Positions 39,742 to 53,331 of a stretch of DNA of 64,000 bases are shown here, one piece after another. Both the position numbers and the translations under genes were made by a program. The notes under the pieces are model-generated. The model was given only the letters and a program-made list of their open reading frames with translations, was not told the DNA's origin and ran no database searches. The stretch is from Peromyscus leucopus (taxonomy: Eukaryota > Chordata > Mammalia > Rodentia > Cricetidae), in assembly GCF_004664715.2 (NCBI RefSeq), contig NC_051068.1, positions 132,638,716-132,702,715 on the forward strand, in the 5' to 3' direction. Numbering within the stretch: position 1 is the stretch's first letter; every line of letters starts with the position of its first letter.

Positions 39742-42700
39742 GTGGGGGTATCCTCACCAGGTAAATATTTATGAGTTTTCTTTAGGGGCTGGTGGTTGAA
39801 TAAGTTAATAATTTAATGTGCAAAAAATACAGTGAACTTTGGTGGGTCGTGTTTCCTCATGTGAGCTGTTTCTCTAGTGACTTCATTCATCTGTTCACTA
39901 GTTCACAAGTTGTGGCATTTTGGAGATCATCTCAGCAGAGCCTATGAACATCTTGACAGCAGTAACATCTCGTAGTCGTCTGTTAGGACCTGTCTTCTAA
40001 CTAATCCAATGACGTAAAGAGCCTGCTGTGATGGTGCACACCTGTCACTCCAGGAGGGACACTCAGGAGGCTACAGCTGGGGGATCAGAAATTCAAGGCC
40101 TGGGCTATAAGGAGAGACCCTGCCTTTAAAAACCAAAGTCAAAACCAAACAAAAAGCAAAAGTCGTAGTTACCTTAGGAATCCAGCACACGCTGTTGGTG
40201 AGCAGAAAAGAGCCCAGATGATCTGGGTGGCAAGAGATCACTACGGTGACCTAGAAGTCCAGAGTGGAGAACAATAGAAAAGGGTGTGTGTGTGTGGGGG
40301 GGGTATTTCCAGGTCCACGCGGTGCCTGAAAGGGCAGTCACAGCCATGTACACAGTGCACTTGGAACAGGCACTCAGCTACGCTTGGAGAGGAGGCAGCA
40401 GGCTCAAACAGAGTTCCCATCAGAGGCGCCAGGGGCCAGGCTGCTTCAGATTTCCTGGGGAATCAGTTCTCTGTGCTATGTCCATGGGAGGCTGAGCTGG
40501 AGGAGAGCTTTGCCTTGCAATTGAAGGGCCGTATGTTGTGGCTGTTGTTGTTGTTGTTGTTGTTGTTGTTAGGAATTAACATTGACTAAGGAATATCTCA
40601 CACTGGTCTCAGCCACACTCATTATTTGTTCCCCTCTGCTGTGCCTGGTGGATTTGAGAACACAGTATCTAAGAAAATTATCAGAGATCTAGAAGATGAT
40701 TCAAGTTATTTCACTGAGCCTGCCGATGGCCAGCCTTGTCTTGGGAACAGAGCGAGGAAGAGAAGAGAGTCTGCAGGGGCTTCCAGAAGTTCAGGTCATT
40801 TCACTGCTGCAGAGAAAAGCCGTCCTCATGGGCCACTCTGTGCCTTGCTCCAGTGTGATCTGACCTAGAACCCACTCCCCTTCCCGACTCTCACCCCAGC
40901 TCCCCACCGCCAACTGCTTCAGAAGCTAGGCATTCTTAAATTTGTTTCCAGTGTTCTGTTTCGTGGATGATAGTCTACAAATTTCTTGGGCATGTAAACT
41001 TGAGTATTTCTTGTGTATTGTTTTCATATTCTTCCTTCTTTCAGCAAATACTGATTGTCTGCCTAGTATGTGCTCATCTCTGGAGATGTATTATGTGTGC
41101 CTACTATGTGCTTTGGGTACTTGAAATAGAGCAGTGAGTCAATAGTCCCTTTCTCCAGCAAGAGGAGTAAATATCGTGTGTCTCAAGGTGCTCGTTACTA
41201 TGAAAAAGATGTGTTGTTGCCTTAGTTAAGGTGTCTATTGCTATGATAAAACCCATGACCAAAAGCAACTTAGGGAGGAAGGGGTTTATTTGGCTTATGC
41301 TTCCACATCACTGTCCAATATTGAAGGAAGTCAGGACAGGAACTCAAACAGGGCAGAAACCTGGAGCTGATACAGAGGCCGTGGAGGAGTGCTGCTTACT
41401 GGCTTATTCAGCCTGCTTTCCTAGAGTACCCTGGGTCACCCAGCCAGGGTGGTACCTCCCATGGTGAGGTAGACCCTCACACATGAATCATCGATCAAGA
41501 AAATGCACCCACAGGCCAATCTGGCGGGGGCATTTTCTCAGTTGAAATTCCCCTTTTAAGATGAGTCTATCTTGTCATCATCCACAAGATATAAGAACAT
41601 TAAGGAGAGGGGAACTCTCTTACTACACATCTTACTAATGTGTAGTTGGCTTTTTTTTTTCTTTTGGGGGAGCCACACCCAGCTCCCAAATAAAGATTTA
41701 GAGGCTTCATATTCTTTGTTACAAATGCCTGTCCTCGCACTTAGGCTTGTTTCTAGCCAGCTTTTCTGACTTAACTAATTATCCTGTTTCTCTTTATCTA
41801 TGTATTTCCCTTGGAACTTTTTATCTTTCTTTCCTTCTTTCTGCATGTCTTACTTCCTGCTTCCTCTGTGGCTGTTAGCTGGGTAGCTCAGTGGCTGGCC
41901 CTGGTGTCCCAGTCCTCATTTCCTTCTCCTTTTCTCCTCCACTCTTTCTTCTCCCTCATTCTTTCTCTTGCCTAGATTTCTCCTCCTATATTTATTCTCT
42001 CTGCCCACCAGCCCTGCCTATCCTTTCTCTGCCTAGCTATTGGCCATTCAGCTCTTTATTAGACCAATCAGGTGCCTTAGGCAGGCAAGGTGAAACAAAT
42101 GCAACACATCTTTACATCATTAAACAAATGCCACGTGAACAAAAGTAACATACCTCTACACAGTTAAAATAACAGTCTGCAGCATAGACAAATACAACAC
42201 ATCTTTGCCTGGTTATAATATCCCACAGCAGACATGTTTGTTCTTTCTCTGTCTCTGGCTCAGTGTGCTACATCAGAATGGACATTAATGGACATTTTCC
42301 TCTTATTTTCCCTAATTTTCCTACAGCCAGAGCAGAGGCAGAAGCTAGGCTGGGGGGCTCAGAAGGCCACAGAGTCAGTAAGACCTGTAGGCCAGTTTTC
42401 TAGAAAAGCTGCAAGAAAAATACACAGAACATTTTAGAAAACTGAGCCTTTTGAATTGTGTCTGCTCCTTTGGGGAACCTGTCCTGTCTGGTTGTTGGTC
42501 TGTCTTTCTTACAAGTCTGCCATTTACAATGATCAGTTTACCACTACAGTCTCTTAAAATGCTTTAAAACTTGCCAATAACATCAAGGCTACAGCTAGGT
42601 ATATAATGAATTCTACTCAGGTTATTCTAGTGTGTTGCAGAGAGATCTAGAAAGTTGCCTCAAACATCTTCAATAGAATATCTTGTGGATTGGAATAATG

Positions 42701-45700
42701 TCTCCGCTCTTCCAGAGGACCTAGGTTCAATTCCTAGCACCCAGATGTCAACTCACAGCCATCTGTAATTCAGTTGCAGGGGATATGATACCTTCTTGTG
42801 GCCTCCCATACCTTCTGTGTATACACACAGACACAAATGCAGGCAAGACACCCACACACATAAAATTGAAGTTAAAAAATAGAACATGTCCTTTGAAGAG
42901 TGTCCACCAATCTCTATGTCCATCCACTAATTCAACGTTTACTGTGAGCTAAAAATCCTGAGCTGAGCAGTGGTGGTGCACACCTTTAATCCCAGCCCTT
43001 GGGAGGCGGTGGCAGGCAGATCTTTGAGGTGTAAGCCAGCCTGGTCTACAAAGTAAGTTCCAGAACATCCAGGGCTATAGAGAGAGAAACTCTGTCTTGA
43101 AAAAAAATTCTATTAAAACATGTGGAAATGTAGCTTTCCTTCTCAGTTAGAAGACAGGAAAACACACAGTGAGTAAAGCAAGCAAATGACGGGATAATTG
43201 GTGAGAGGTATGGAGAAAAGCGAATCAGAGAAAAAAAACCGTAAATGCCTGAGGAGACAGGAGCTCATTTTTAATTTGGCCATAGGGTTAGGGTTAGGGT
43301 TAGGGTTGAGCAAAAGAACATACTTGAACAAAGACTGAAAGCAGTGTAGACAGGGCCACAAGGCAGACCTAGGGAAGGAAGAATGTCTCAAGTAGACGAC
43401 CGTAAAGAAGACAGGTTCTGGGGCACAGGAAGGAAGCACATTCAGCTAGAATGGTGTCATTAAGACAGCAGACCGAAGTCAGAGAAGGCATGAGGTCAAA
43501 TCCTGGGGATGTGTGGTGGGAAGTTCAGAGAACAGGAACATGACACGATGTTCTTTTTAATGCATTTACAGGATGGAGAGAGATGGCGGTGCCGGCTACC
43601 AGGTCTTTGTGTTGCAGTGTCACATACTGGGCTCTGCAACGACTTCAGAATGAGTAGCATTTGCTGGTGCAGTAGATGAAGGAGGAAGGCCAAAGAGCTG
43701 GCCATGGCTTTGTGTTGTTTTGTCTTTTCTCTAACTTTAGCCGCTGGAAGATGAGATGGGAATTAACAGAGATGGGGCAGAAAGTTCAGAGGGGCATTTC
43801 ATAAGTAGAAATTAATTTAGGGAGTTATTTTTTTTAACAACTAGATGGATGTTTCTAATAAGCAATGAGTCTGAAGTTCAGAAGGAACGTACAAACAGTA
43901 TTTGGGAGGAGATAGAGGATTGTGCTTTGAGACATTTCAGTGTTGAGACATCCTAGAAGGCTGGGGCTCAGCTCGGTGGTAGAGCACTTGCCTAGATTTG
44001 CTCTTGAAAATAAATAGCCAGGCGGTGGTGTCACATGCCTTTAATCCCAGCACTCGGGAAGCAGAGCCAGGCGGATCTCTGAGTTTGAGGCCAGCCTGGG
44101 CTACCAAGTGAGTTCTAGGAAAGGCTCAAAGCTACACAGAGAAACCCTGTCTTGAAAAACCAAAATAAATAAATAAATAAGTGGGTTCTGGAGAAAAGGA
44201 GGGACAGCAAGGGGGGCTGAAAGTGAAGGCTGGGGGTAGGTGACGAGAGTGGTATTCTGGAAAAAGGTTTCCAGGGCCTGTGAGTGGTTCCGTGTCTAAG
44301 CTAGGAATGGAGATCTCAGCATTGATTTCTTACAGCACCTCGGAGGTCAGTCTATTGTAATTGTTGTAGATAAGGGGGAAGGGGGCCATGATTGGAGCCT
44401 CATGAAGGGAGGATAGGAATTGGAAAGATCTAGTATATGGTCAGTCGGGACGGATTGGACTGTGAAAGAGCCAAGGAAGCAGTCCAGAGTTGATTTGTTT
44501 TCATGGAGAGGAGTTGAGAATGGCCCAGGAAAGGGAGTATTTTGATGGAGAAGAGCAGAATTGTGAAGATGACTTTTCAAGGGTGTGGGAAAGAGTAGGA
44601 TCTAATGGCAGGGTTGGCCTCGGGCTCAAGGGCAGCTTGCCCTTTCAAGGGCCGAGGTTAAATTCTGGACATGTTGATAAGTATGCGTGGGGAGCAGGCA
44701 GGAGTGAGGTCTTCCGATTGCCTCATTTTTCTTAGAGCAACAGGAAGTGAAGTTATCGGCTCTGTGGCTGGAGGAGAGATTATAAAGCAGTTGTCGAGAA
44801 AACTAGATGAGCAAACCAACATGGCCACCTGTTAAGTCCTCAGAGTCTCAGAGGAGGCATCTTCTGGTTTTCTTTCGCATATTCCATTTTCCTGCTAATA
44901 GCTAATGTCCATCAAAATGCCAGCATGCGGTAGGTGTTCAATAAGTGTTTAATTTCAGCATTGAGATCATATTACCCATAACTCCTTTGTAGTTAACCAT
45001 GCATCACACTTTATTCTTAGCACCTTATCAGTTTATTACATGTGCAGGTGGTGGCTACTTGTGTCACATTTAGATTCAGGAAGCGATGCAGTCAAGTCAC
45101 GAGGGAATGCGAAGCAGCTATTGCAATCCTTAGTGATAAGTGAAAACACAGATTTGCTTGTGGTTGGTCAGCTCCCCAACAGGATCTTGCCCGCACCTCC
45201 AAGGCCCATCCAGGAGAGGGCAGTCCCGCATGCATAAGCATTCCTGCCCCACCCTCAGGCTCTGGAACACGGTGAAGGTTCCCAGGCTTTCAAGCCACAG
45301 TGCCTGATCCTTTGAGAGATTTATTTGCTTAAAGCAGTGGTTCTCTTGTAGTGATTTCCCCCCGAGTGGCATTTGGCATCATCTGGAGGTATTTTGAATC
45401 ATCATAAATGGGGAGTAGAGCAAAGTGTACTCCTAAACACCCACAAATGGATCAAACAATCGCTACGCTCTACAGGGAGATAATCTGCTCCAAAGTGCCA
45501 GCCGGTGCACTGAGAAGCTGAATAATCCTCTCTCAATGAACATCTGTAAACAACTCAGTAAAACTGAGACAGAGGAAGAAATGAAAGGCACTCAGGGAGA
45601 TGCAGAGATGGCTCCCTGGGTAAAAGCACTTGGTGTTTGAGCCTGACAACCTGTGTTTGGATCCCCAAAACCTCCATAAAAGCTGGACCTGGTAGTGCAA

Positions 45701-48700
45701 GCCTCCACAATCCCAGCACGCTATAGAGAAAGGGGAGACGGGTGGAGCTCCAGGATTTTGTCAGCCAGCTAACATGGCTTATGCAGCAGTAAAGAGACCG
45801 TCTCAAACAAGACGAGAAGGCAAAGACTAAAGCCTGAAGGCTGTCCTCTGATGGCCACATGCATGGCATGGCATGCATGCCCACACCCTCACACCTGAGC
45901 ACGCCCAATTGCCGGCACACATGGGGTGAGTGGAGGAGATTCAGCACTTCGGCCCACAGAAATCTGTCAGAAAGACCCTCTGGACTTTGCTTCTTTGGAA
46001 GATATCAAGTCTTTGAGGGCCAAGTGGATCGATTTATCACTTCAGACGCTCCACGCTCCACGTGCTGGCTGTTGTCACCAGTGTGACAAGCTAGGAAATG
46101 GTAGCAGTGACCATGCAGGGTAGCCAAGAGGGCAGATTGTCTTCTTAGCATCCATATCTGTGTGAGAAAAGTGATGCCACAAACCCCCTTTATGTAAATA
46201 TTCTCCACTTCCAAAACGTAATTTGCTGCTGGGACTCACGGTCTTGCTGCTTGTTCTCAGGCCCTGTGTGCTTCAGATGGCTCAGTGTGCTGTCCTCAAA
46301 GCCTGCCGGCCTGATTCATCTAAAGGACTTTGTCATCATGAGGGGCAACTTCCTTGCATTTTGGAACGCTTTTCTGAAACACACCAGCTTTGGAAAAAAC
46401 ATAGGCATATTTCTGAATATGTGCCTCACCGGAAACACATTTCTTTCCAAGCCATAACGAGCTCAGCATTCAGTAGCCCAGTGTGGCTGGATCTCTGTAA
46501 AGCAAGCTACCCCAGGGCCTCTCGCAGTAGGAATCTTGTTCGGCAGAATTTAGAGAGGAAGGAGTGAAGATCAATCTCCTTCTGTGATTTCGCTTCACGA
46601 GTGACTGTCTTCATCCTTCCCTTTGTGCATGAACTCTGTTGTGAATATCTAAAGGTGAAGGAATGGATGAACTGATCGTCTGTGTGTAGCTGTGACAAGA
46701 AGCACAAAGACATGTTTAAATCACAGGCAGGCTGCAGGTTTCACCAAAGACCAAAGTGCCTGCTTTCTTTATTTAGTAGTTTATTTAAAGAGCTTATGAG
46801 AGAACATATAGAAATCAAGCATGGTCACGGAGCTGGGAGCTAGTTTTCCAGTATCTGCAAAGCTAATCTAAAGGATTCTTTAGGTTGGAGGAGAAAGGAG
46901 CAGTGGAACATTATTAATACGCCCTTACTGAACTTAATTTAATACAGTATTATACTCCTGAAATACAAGATAACAATAATACGATATCAATGAAGATAAT
47001 GATAATTGTTATCACCCATGAAGGATACTTCTGTGGACCAGGCTTTATCTCAGAAGCGATCTAAATTATATCACTTCATGCTCAAACTACCTAGAGGAAG
47101 TTAGTGCCCAGGCAAGACTAAGACTCCAAGAAACAACATGTGTCCCATCCTTCCAAACACTAAGCTCCAAATCAAGGACCTCAGGCATCTTACATGTGCT
47201 AAGAGAGTTTGCTCTTGCAACAAACTCTAAATGGAATCCCTTTGAGTAAAGGAAGGCTCTCCATAGTCTCTCTCATGGAGTCTAAGTTCTTTGGTGAAGA
47301 GTTCTATAATACAGCCATAATATTTTCGTGTGTTTTTGTCAATGTAACCTATTTGGCCCACATCATACACGGTGATGTAACAGAAAGTATACAGGGCAAG
47401 ATGTCCTTCTATCAATCATAAGACACCCCTAAAGTTAGACTCTTTGGAACCCATTTTCACACCTTCAAAGTTAGAATGAATTTTAGAGTGTATGTCAAGT
47501 GTCTATCAAACTCCCCACAGTCACTGTCAATACTGCTGTTCGTTCTATTTAAATTCTCAAATTTTAGTGTTTGCTATATGAAATTAACTGTTACTTTGAC
47601 ATCTGCATTTTGCATAGTGCCAAAGACCAAGCATGAAGAAACATGGCCCGTTGACGCATCTTCCAAGATCAGGGAAATATTGGTGTAAAGCATGTTTGTA
47701 TTTTAAATTTTAGGCACTGCCCAGGTGATGGAAGGCGGCCAAGTGGAATACAAGCCTCTTTCGGGCATTCGGTACATGTGGTGGTACCATCTAATTGGCC
47801 TCGTGTGGACTAGCGAATTCATCCTTGCATGCCAGCGGCTAACAATAGCGGGAGCAACTGTCACTTGCTATTTCAACAGGTGAGGCCAGTCCTTGACCCT
47901 GTGGTCTGTCTGCATGCTTCGGGTTGTATATGCATCTCTGAAGATATTTGGGAGTTTCCACTCAGCTCTTTAAAAGAGAGTAACAAGAATTAGAAAAACA
48001 AACCAACAAAAAGATTAAGCTAAAATTTGGCCTAAATGCTCACGGATGAGTCCGAAGAAGTAGTCGGCCTTAAATCTCACACATTCCCAGGCTCTTTTGC
48101 TTATACTAGAAACTATAGAAAGAAATCAAACAGCAAAGTAATCTTATCACCTAGAACTAACAAATACCTAAAAGAAAGGTTATATTCTCCGTTCCTACCA
48201 ACTTCAGACTTTAAACATTATTGATCTATTTTAAATACACTCCAGTAGCTCTATCAACTATTTTACCTCTGTGAAATCAGAAGAATATTTACTGCAAACC
48301 ATAATTCATTTCCTTAGCATTAAGTACTAGTGAATTGATTACTCACTTCTGTCTCTATATATAGGTAATACCTCCCACCCCACCCCCACCTCACATATAC
48401 CTGAGCTCTTTGTATCTCTCGTGTTTAACTCTCCAGAGATTGTAGCCAGAAGAGCAGGCTCGGGACAATGACAGGGTTGGACTTGGAACAGGAAGTTTAC
48501 TCCTGGTAGAGCTGACCCTCCTCTAGCCTCTCAGACCAAATGAGTAGATAAACATGAGCTTTTTGGGGTGAGAAAGCCAAGCAGCCATGATTCATGCCAC
48601 TGAACAGTTGCCTCCGGACGATAAAGAGCACTGTGGGTTTTTAATTCGGTGGTACCCTTTGGGAACCACATCATTAGAGACTCTGAAGGATCCCAAAGGG

Positions 48701-51700
48701 GCTGCTGCCCTCGGTTGTCATTGAGAGCCTCCAGCAGTGGAGGTGGGAGCTGCTTGGCCTCCAGCAGGAAAACATATCTGTCCAGCCAAATTGGCCAGCA
48801 GGTAACATCTGTCTGACAGATTTATGTTATCATAGCATAAACCAGACGAAGGCATTTACAGTAAGGGCTTGGATGCAGAGGTCCAGCGGTTCACGGGCAT
48901 TGATCCCAGCCCTCCCTTCTCTCCACACTCCATCATGAAAGAAGTACAAAGGAGTAAATACACAGACGGTGGAAATAGGCAAGCAATGGCAACAGATGAG
49001 AACCATCAGCCTTGAAACACGTGACTTTGGACGCTAACGTCAAAAAATGAAATTCAGTCACGTGATGAAAACTGAAGACAGGATCCGCCCCAGCGGGAAA
49101 AGCTAGGTCGGCTTGTGGGCTTGTGCGTGCAGGCTGTGTGCAGACACGCAAAGAAGATGCTGGCTGGACACAGAAGCCAGAGGCAGGAAGTCAAGTATGA
49201 AATGTGCTTCCAGCCCAGCCAGATGGCTCCGCCGGTGACAGCGCCTGCCGTGAAAGCCTGGTGACCTGAGTTTGATCCCCAGAATCCATGCTAGAAAGAG
49301 ACACCTGACTTCCGGAAGCTGTCCTCCAACTTCTACCAGGACATTCCCCGGCCCTCACGCTTTCATGAACACAGCATGTGGATAGACGCACAACAATAAT
49401 AAGTACAAATTTAAAAGCAAATAAATACACAATAAAATGTGCTTCCAAAGATGCTAAGTCTTCAACCCCTAGACGCTTCCTCCATAGAGAGAGAGGACGC
49501 CTTTACTGTCCAGGACTATAACCCAGAGAGGGTCTGCTCATGAGGTGTCCAGCACAGCTGAGGCTGGGGCAATGCTGTGTGCTGAACCAGGGAGAGCAAG
49601 TAGACGCCTATGCACTGATTAGTGAGGACCCCCTCACCATCACACCCCACATTCCACAGCTCAGTTCCCAGGATCTTGGCAGCCAGGTTGGTGCTCTAAA
49701 GGGGGGAAGCTTTCTAATCCAAGTCAGGAGCCACAGGAGCCCCTGGTGAAGCTGACTTCCAGACTCCTACCCCAGCACGGGCGCTCCCCCGGCGATAAGC
49801 AGTCTCTCTCGCACGGAGCATCCAAGGGGGTGTGAACTGCTTGTTAGTGCTTACGGTGCGTCCGAAGAACGTGAACAAGATTAGACACCAAACCAAAGGA
49901 ATTTAGGGGAAACAGACACAGTGCAAGCTGCAAAGGAACCCGGGGACAGGGACCATAATACAGAGAACAAAGAATGTGAGCCCATTAACTAAGACTCCAC
50001 ACATAAAAATGAATATGGAGAGAACAAGGAAGACCTTTTGATAATCAGCTATTTCAAAACTAGGAATTTTCTATTGAATGCTTAAACTATGAAGCTGAAG
50101 AATTCTTCTAGAAAGTTGAACAAAAAGACAAATGGGAAAATAGGAGGAGGGATAACATGTTAGGGTTATTTAGGAGATCCACCACCTCACTAATACAGTT
50201 TTAAAAAGAGCAAACAAAAAAAATATTTTTGAGGCAGGGTCTCATGTAACCCAAACATCGAACTCGCTGTGTTACTGAGGGTCACGTTGATCTCCCAATC
50301 CTCTTGCCTGCTCCCCTGAAGGTCTGAGAATTTCAGGCATACACTACCACACTGAATTGTAGCATATGCCGGGTGTGGTGGCGCACGCCTTTAATCCCAA
50401 CATTCGAGAGGCAGAGGCAGGCGGATCTCTGAGTTCCTGGCCAGCCTGGTCTACAGAGCTAGTTCCAGGACAGCCAGGGCAACACAGAGAAACCCTGTCT
50501 CAAGAAAACAGCAACTATTAAAGAATGAAATTTTCAAAGAAACTTGGTCAGAACTGAGGACATAAGTTAGATATCTCCAGAAGCTTCGCAAAGAGGGAAA
50601 AAAAGATCAGACAGGAACTTGAGCATCAGAATCAAATGTGACCTTTGACATTCAGCAGCAACTCTGAACCCAAAAACAGCAGAGCAGACCTGTCCAAACG
50701 TGTGTGCTCCCAAGTCCCTGACCTAGAGTTCTATACCCATTCCCACCATCGATCAATTAAAGGTCACAAAATCCCCAAAGATTTCCCCGGGCACATCCCT
50801 TCCAGGAAGGATGTTTCCACTGAATGTCATGAGTAAGCCAGGGTGGGAAAGGGGTTTCCGAAAATGAGCAGCCTGTAGAAAGAAGATGGGGGAGTGCCTG
50901 GGAAGGTAACAGTGTTGCAAGTGTTAAAACAAGAAGTCGAGCGGAAGGCTGAGTGGGAGACCAGTGACCTGCAAGAGGCTGTCTCTGGGCAAAGACAGGG
51001 CAGAGCGAGGAACAGATGTGCTTAGACACGTTGAGATTTACACTCTGGCTCAGTGTTGAGTGAAGCCCAAGGGAAACAGAGCAAATAAAAAAATGTCATA
51101 CAAGTATGAACACCAGGAAAACCCTACAGTTGTACAGAAGAGGAAATAGAGCTGGACGGTGCTACTTGATCAGTTGGGAATATTCTTCACAGTACATTTA
51201 TTTTATTTATGTACTAATGATATGAACGCTAAATATTAACTAAAAAAAGAAACAGTGCAATTGAGGAAGAGTGGGGGGATGAGGGCATGGAGCGGGGAGG
51301 TTAGGCTGAACAAGAAAAAAAAACTGAATCTGCTGCACGGGACATCAGTAGGCAATATACAAAGCTGAGAAATTAAGAGGGCCTGAATGGATGGCTCAAT
51401 GGAAGAGCACTTGCCTGGCATCCCTAAGGCCTCAAGTTCAATCCTCAACACCAGAGAAGAAAATGGACAGGATGCCATAGGAAAAAAGCAAGTCTTAAGA
51501 ACCTACAGTTTTAAATCAGGGAGGAATGTTCCAGAAGAAACAGCCAAACTAGCATCCCTAGGGAGGGAGGATTAAGGACAGGTGAAGCAAACGGCTGTTT
51601 TCTTTAAGCCTGCCAGCACTATTTAGTTTTTTAATTATTATTTTTATTAAAAACTAATTTAAAATGAAATATGTAAGTGAGTTGAAGACATGGCTGGGTG

Positions 51701-53286
51701 GTTATAAGAATTTGCTGCTCTTGCAGAGAACCCAGGTTTGACTCCCCAAGCTCACATCCAGCAGCTCACAACAGCCAGCCCTCTTTTATTCTCCAGTAGG
51801 CATCTACATACATGTGGCAGACATGCGTAGACATACGCATAAATTAAAAATACAAATCTAAAATAAAATGCATGATTTTTATTTTAGCACCACAGTTACT
51901 TAATTATTAGTCTTCTCAGCCAGGCATGGTGGCACACTCCGAAGGCAGAGGCAGGAGGATCACCACATCTGAGGCCAGCCTGGTTTACAGAACAAATTCT
52001 AGACCAACGTGGACTATATAGAGAAACCCTGTCTCAAAACAGACAGGAAGCGTGGACCGTCTGCTTCACTGTGACACCAACAGGTCTGTCCTCGTCGGCA
52101 GTTCACAGTTCTTCCAGGCTGTGTTTTGACTGACATAACCACTTGCATTGACGGTGGTCGTGTTTTCAGCTTCAAGTGGGCTGAAGAGTTTATAAAGGGG
52201 CCACTATGTACCAATCTGTGCACAACCCTAAAACCCACCTTTAAAGATCATTTTGTGGAATGTAGAAACAGCTTAGCGGTTAAGAGCACTTGTTGCTCTT
52301 GCAGAGGACCCAGGTTCGGTTCCCAGCACCCTCATGGCAGTTCACAATTGCCCGTAACTCCAGTTCCAGGAGATCCTACGCACTTTCTGGCCTCCTCCGG
52401 GCATACACTTGATAGGCGTGTATGCAGGCAAACACTCATACACATAAATAAACATAAATACATATTTGAAATACAAACAAACAAGCATTTGGGAAGCCAA
52501 GAGCACATGCCTGGGCTCTCAGCACTGGGCAAGATGGGGAGTTTACACCCTTAGTCAAGGAGGAGCTTGAGGCTGCATAGTTTGAGGCTCACCTGGGCAC
52601 GAGACCCCGTTTCAGAGAAGGCAGTGGGTGGGAAGAGTGGGGAGCCAGGGAGACGACTCAGCAGATAAAGTGCTAGCTGGGCCTTCATGAGGACCTGAGT
52701 TTAAGCCCCAGGACCCACACAATAAAGGCAGACATGCCAGGTGGTGGTGGCATGCACCTTTAATCCCAGCACTTGGGAGGCAGAGGCAGGCGGATCTCTG
52801 TGAGTTCGAGGCCAGCCTGATCTCCAAAGCAAGTTCCAGGAAAGGCGCAAAGCTACACAGAAAAACCCTGTCTCAAAAAAAACAAACAAACAAAAAAAAA
52901 AGGCAGACATAGTGTCCCACCATTTGTTTTTTAATTTTAATGTTGTTTACATTTATTTGGGGGGTGTGCCTGTACACACCTGAGTGTGAAGGTCAGTTGA
53001 TACTTTGCTGGGGTTTGTTCCTTCACTGTGGGTCCCAAGAGTGGAAGTCAGGTCATTAGCCTTGGCTGTAAGCACATTTACCCACTGACCTTCTCTCTAG
53101 TCCTGTGGTGTAGACTTGTGACCCAGTGCTAAGAAGGTACAGATAGGCAGATCCTTGGATTGCAGGTCAGCCAACCAAGCCACTGACAGACCCTGAGTCA
53201 GAAAACAAGGTTTGGATGGCACCTAAGAAACAATGTCCTACCCTGCAACCGCAGGTTGACCTCTGGATTCCACATGTAGGAACACA

Positions 53287-53331
<45 letters not shown>

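Larger units (their letters stand above)
36059..47713 (+). other. Slc44a3 intron 9
   Basis: The largest complete intron, 11.7 kb. It contains B1/B4-type SINEs (36.28, 36.89, 40.02, 42.96 and 44.02 kb), microsatellites and an almost SINE-free, stop-poor block (37.54-39.24 kb). A further rodent repeat lies at 41.22-41.56 kb, a reverse solo LTR at 41.64-42.23 kb and a telomere-type repeat at 43.28 kb. A B2 is at 42.70 kb and a B3-like SINE at 45.6-45.9 kb. 46.0-47.7 kb is largely unique, with a MIR-like piece near 47.0-47.2 kb. Confidence 0.8.
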
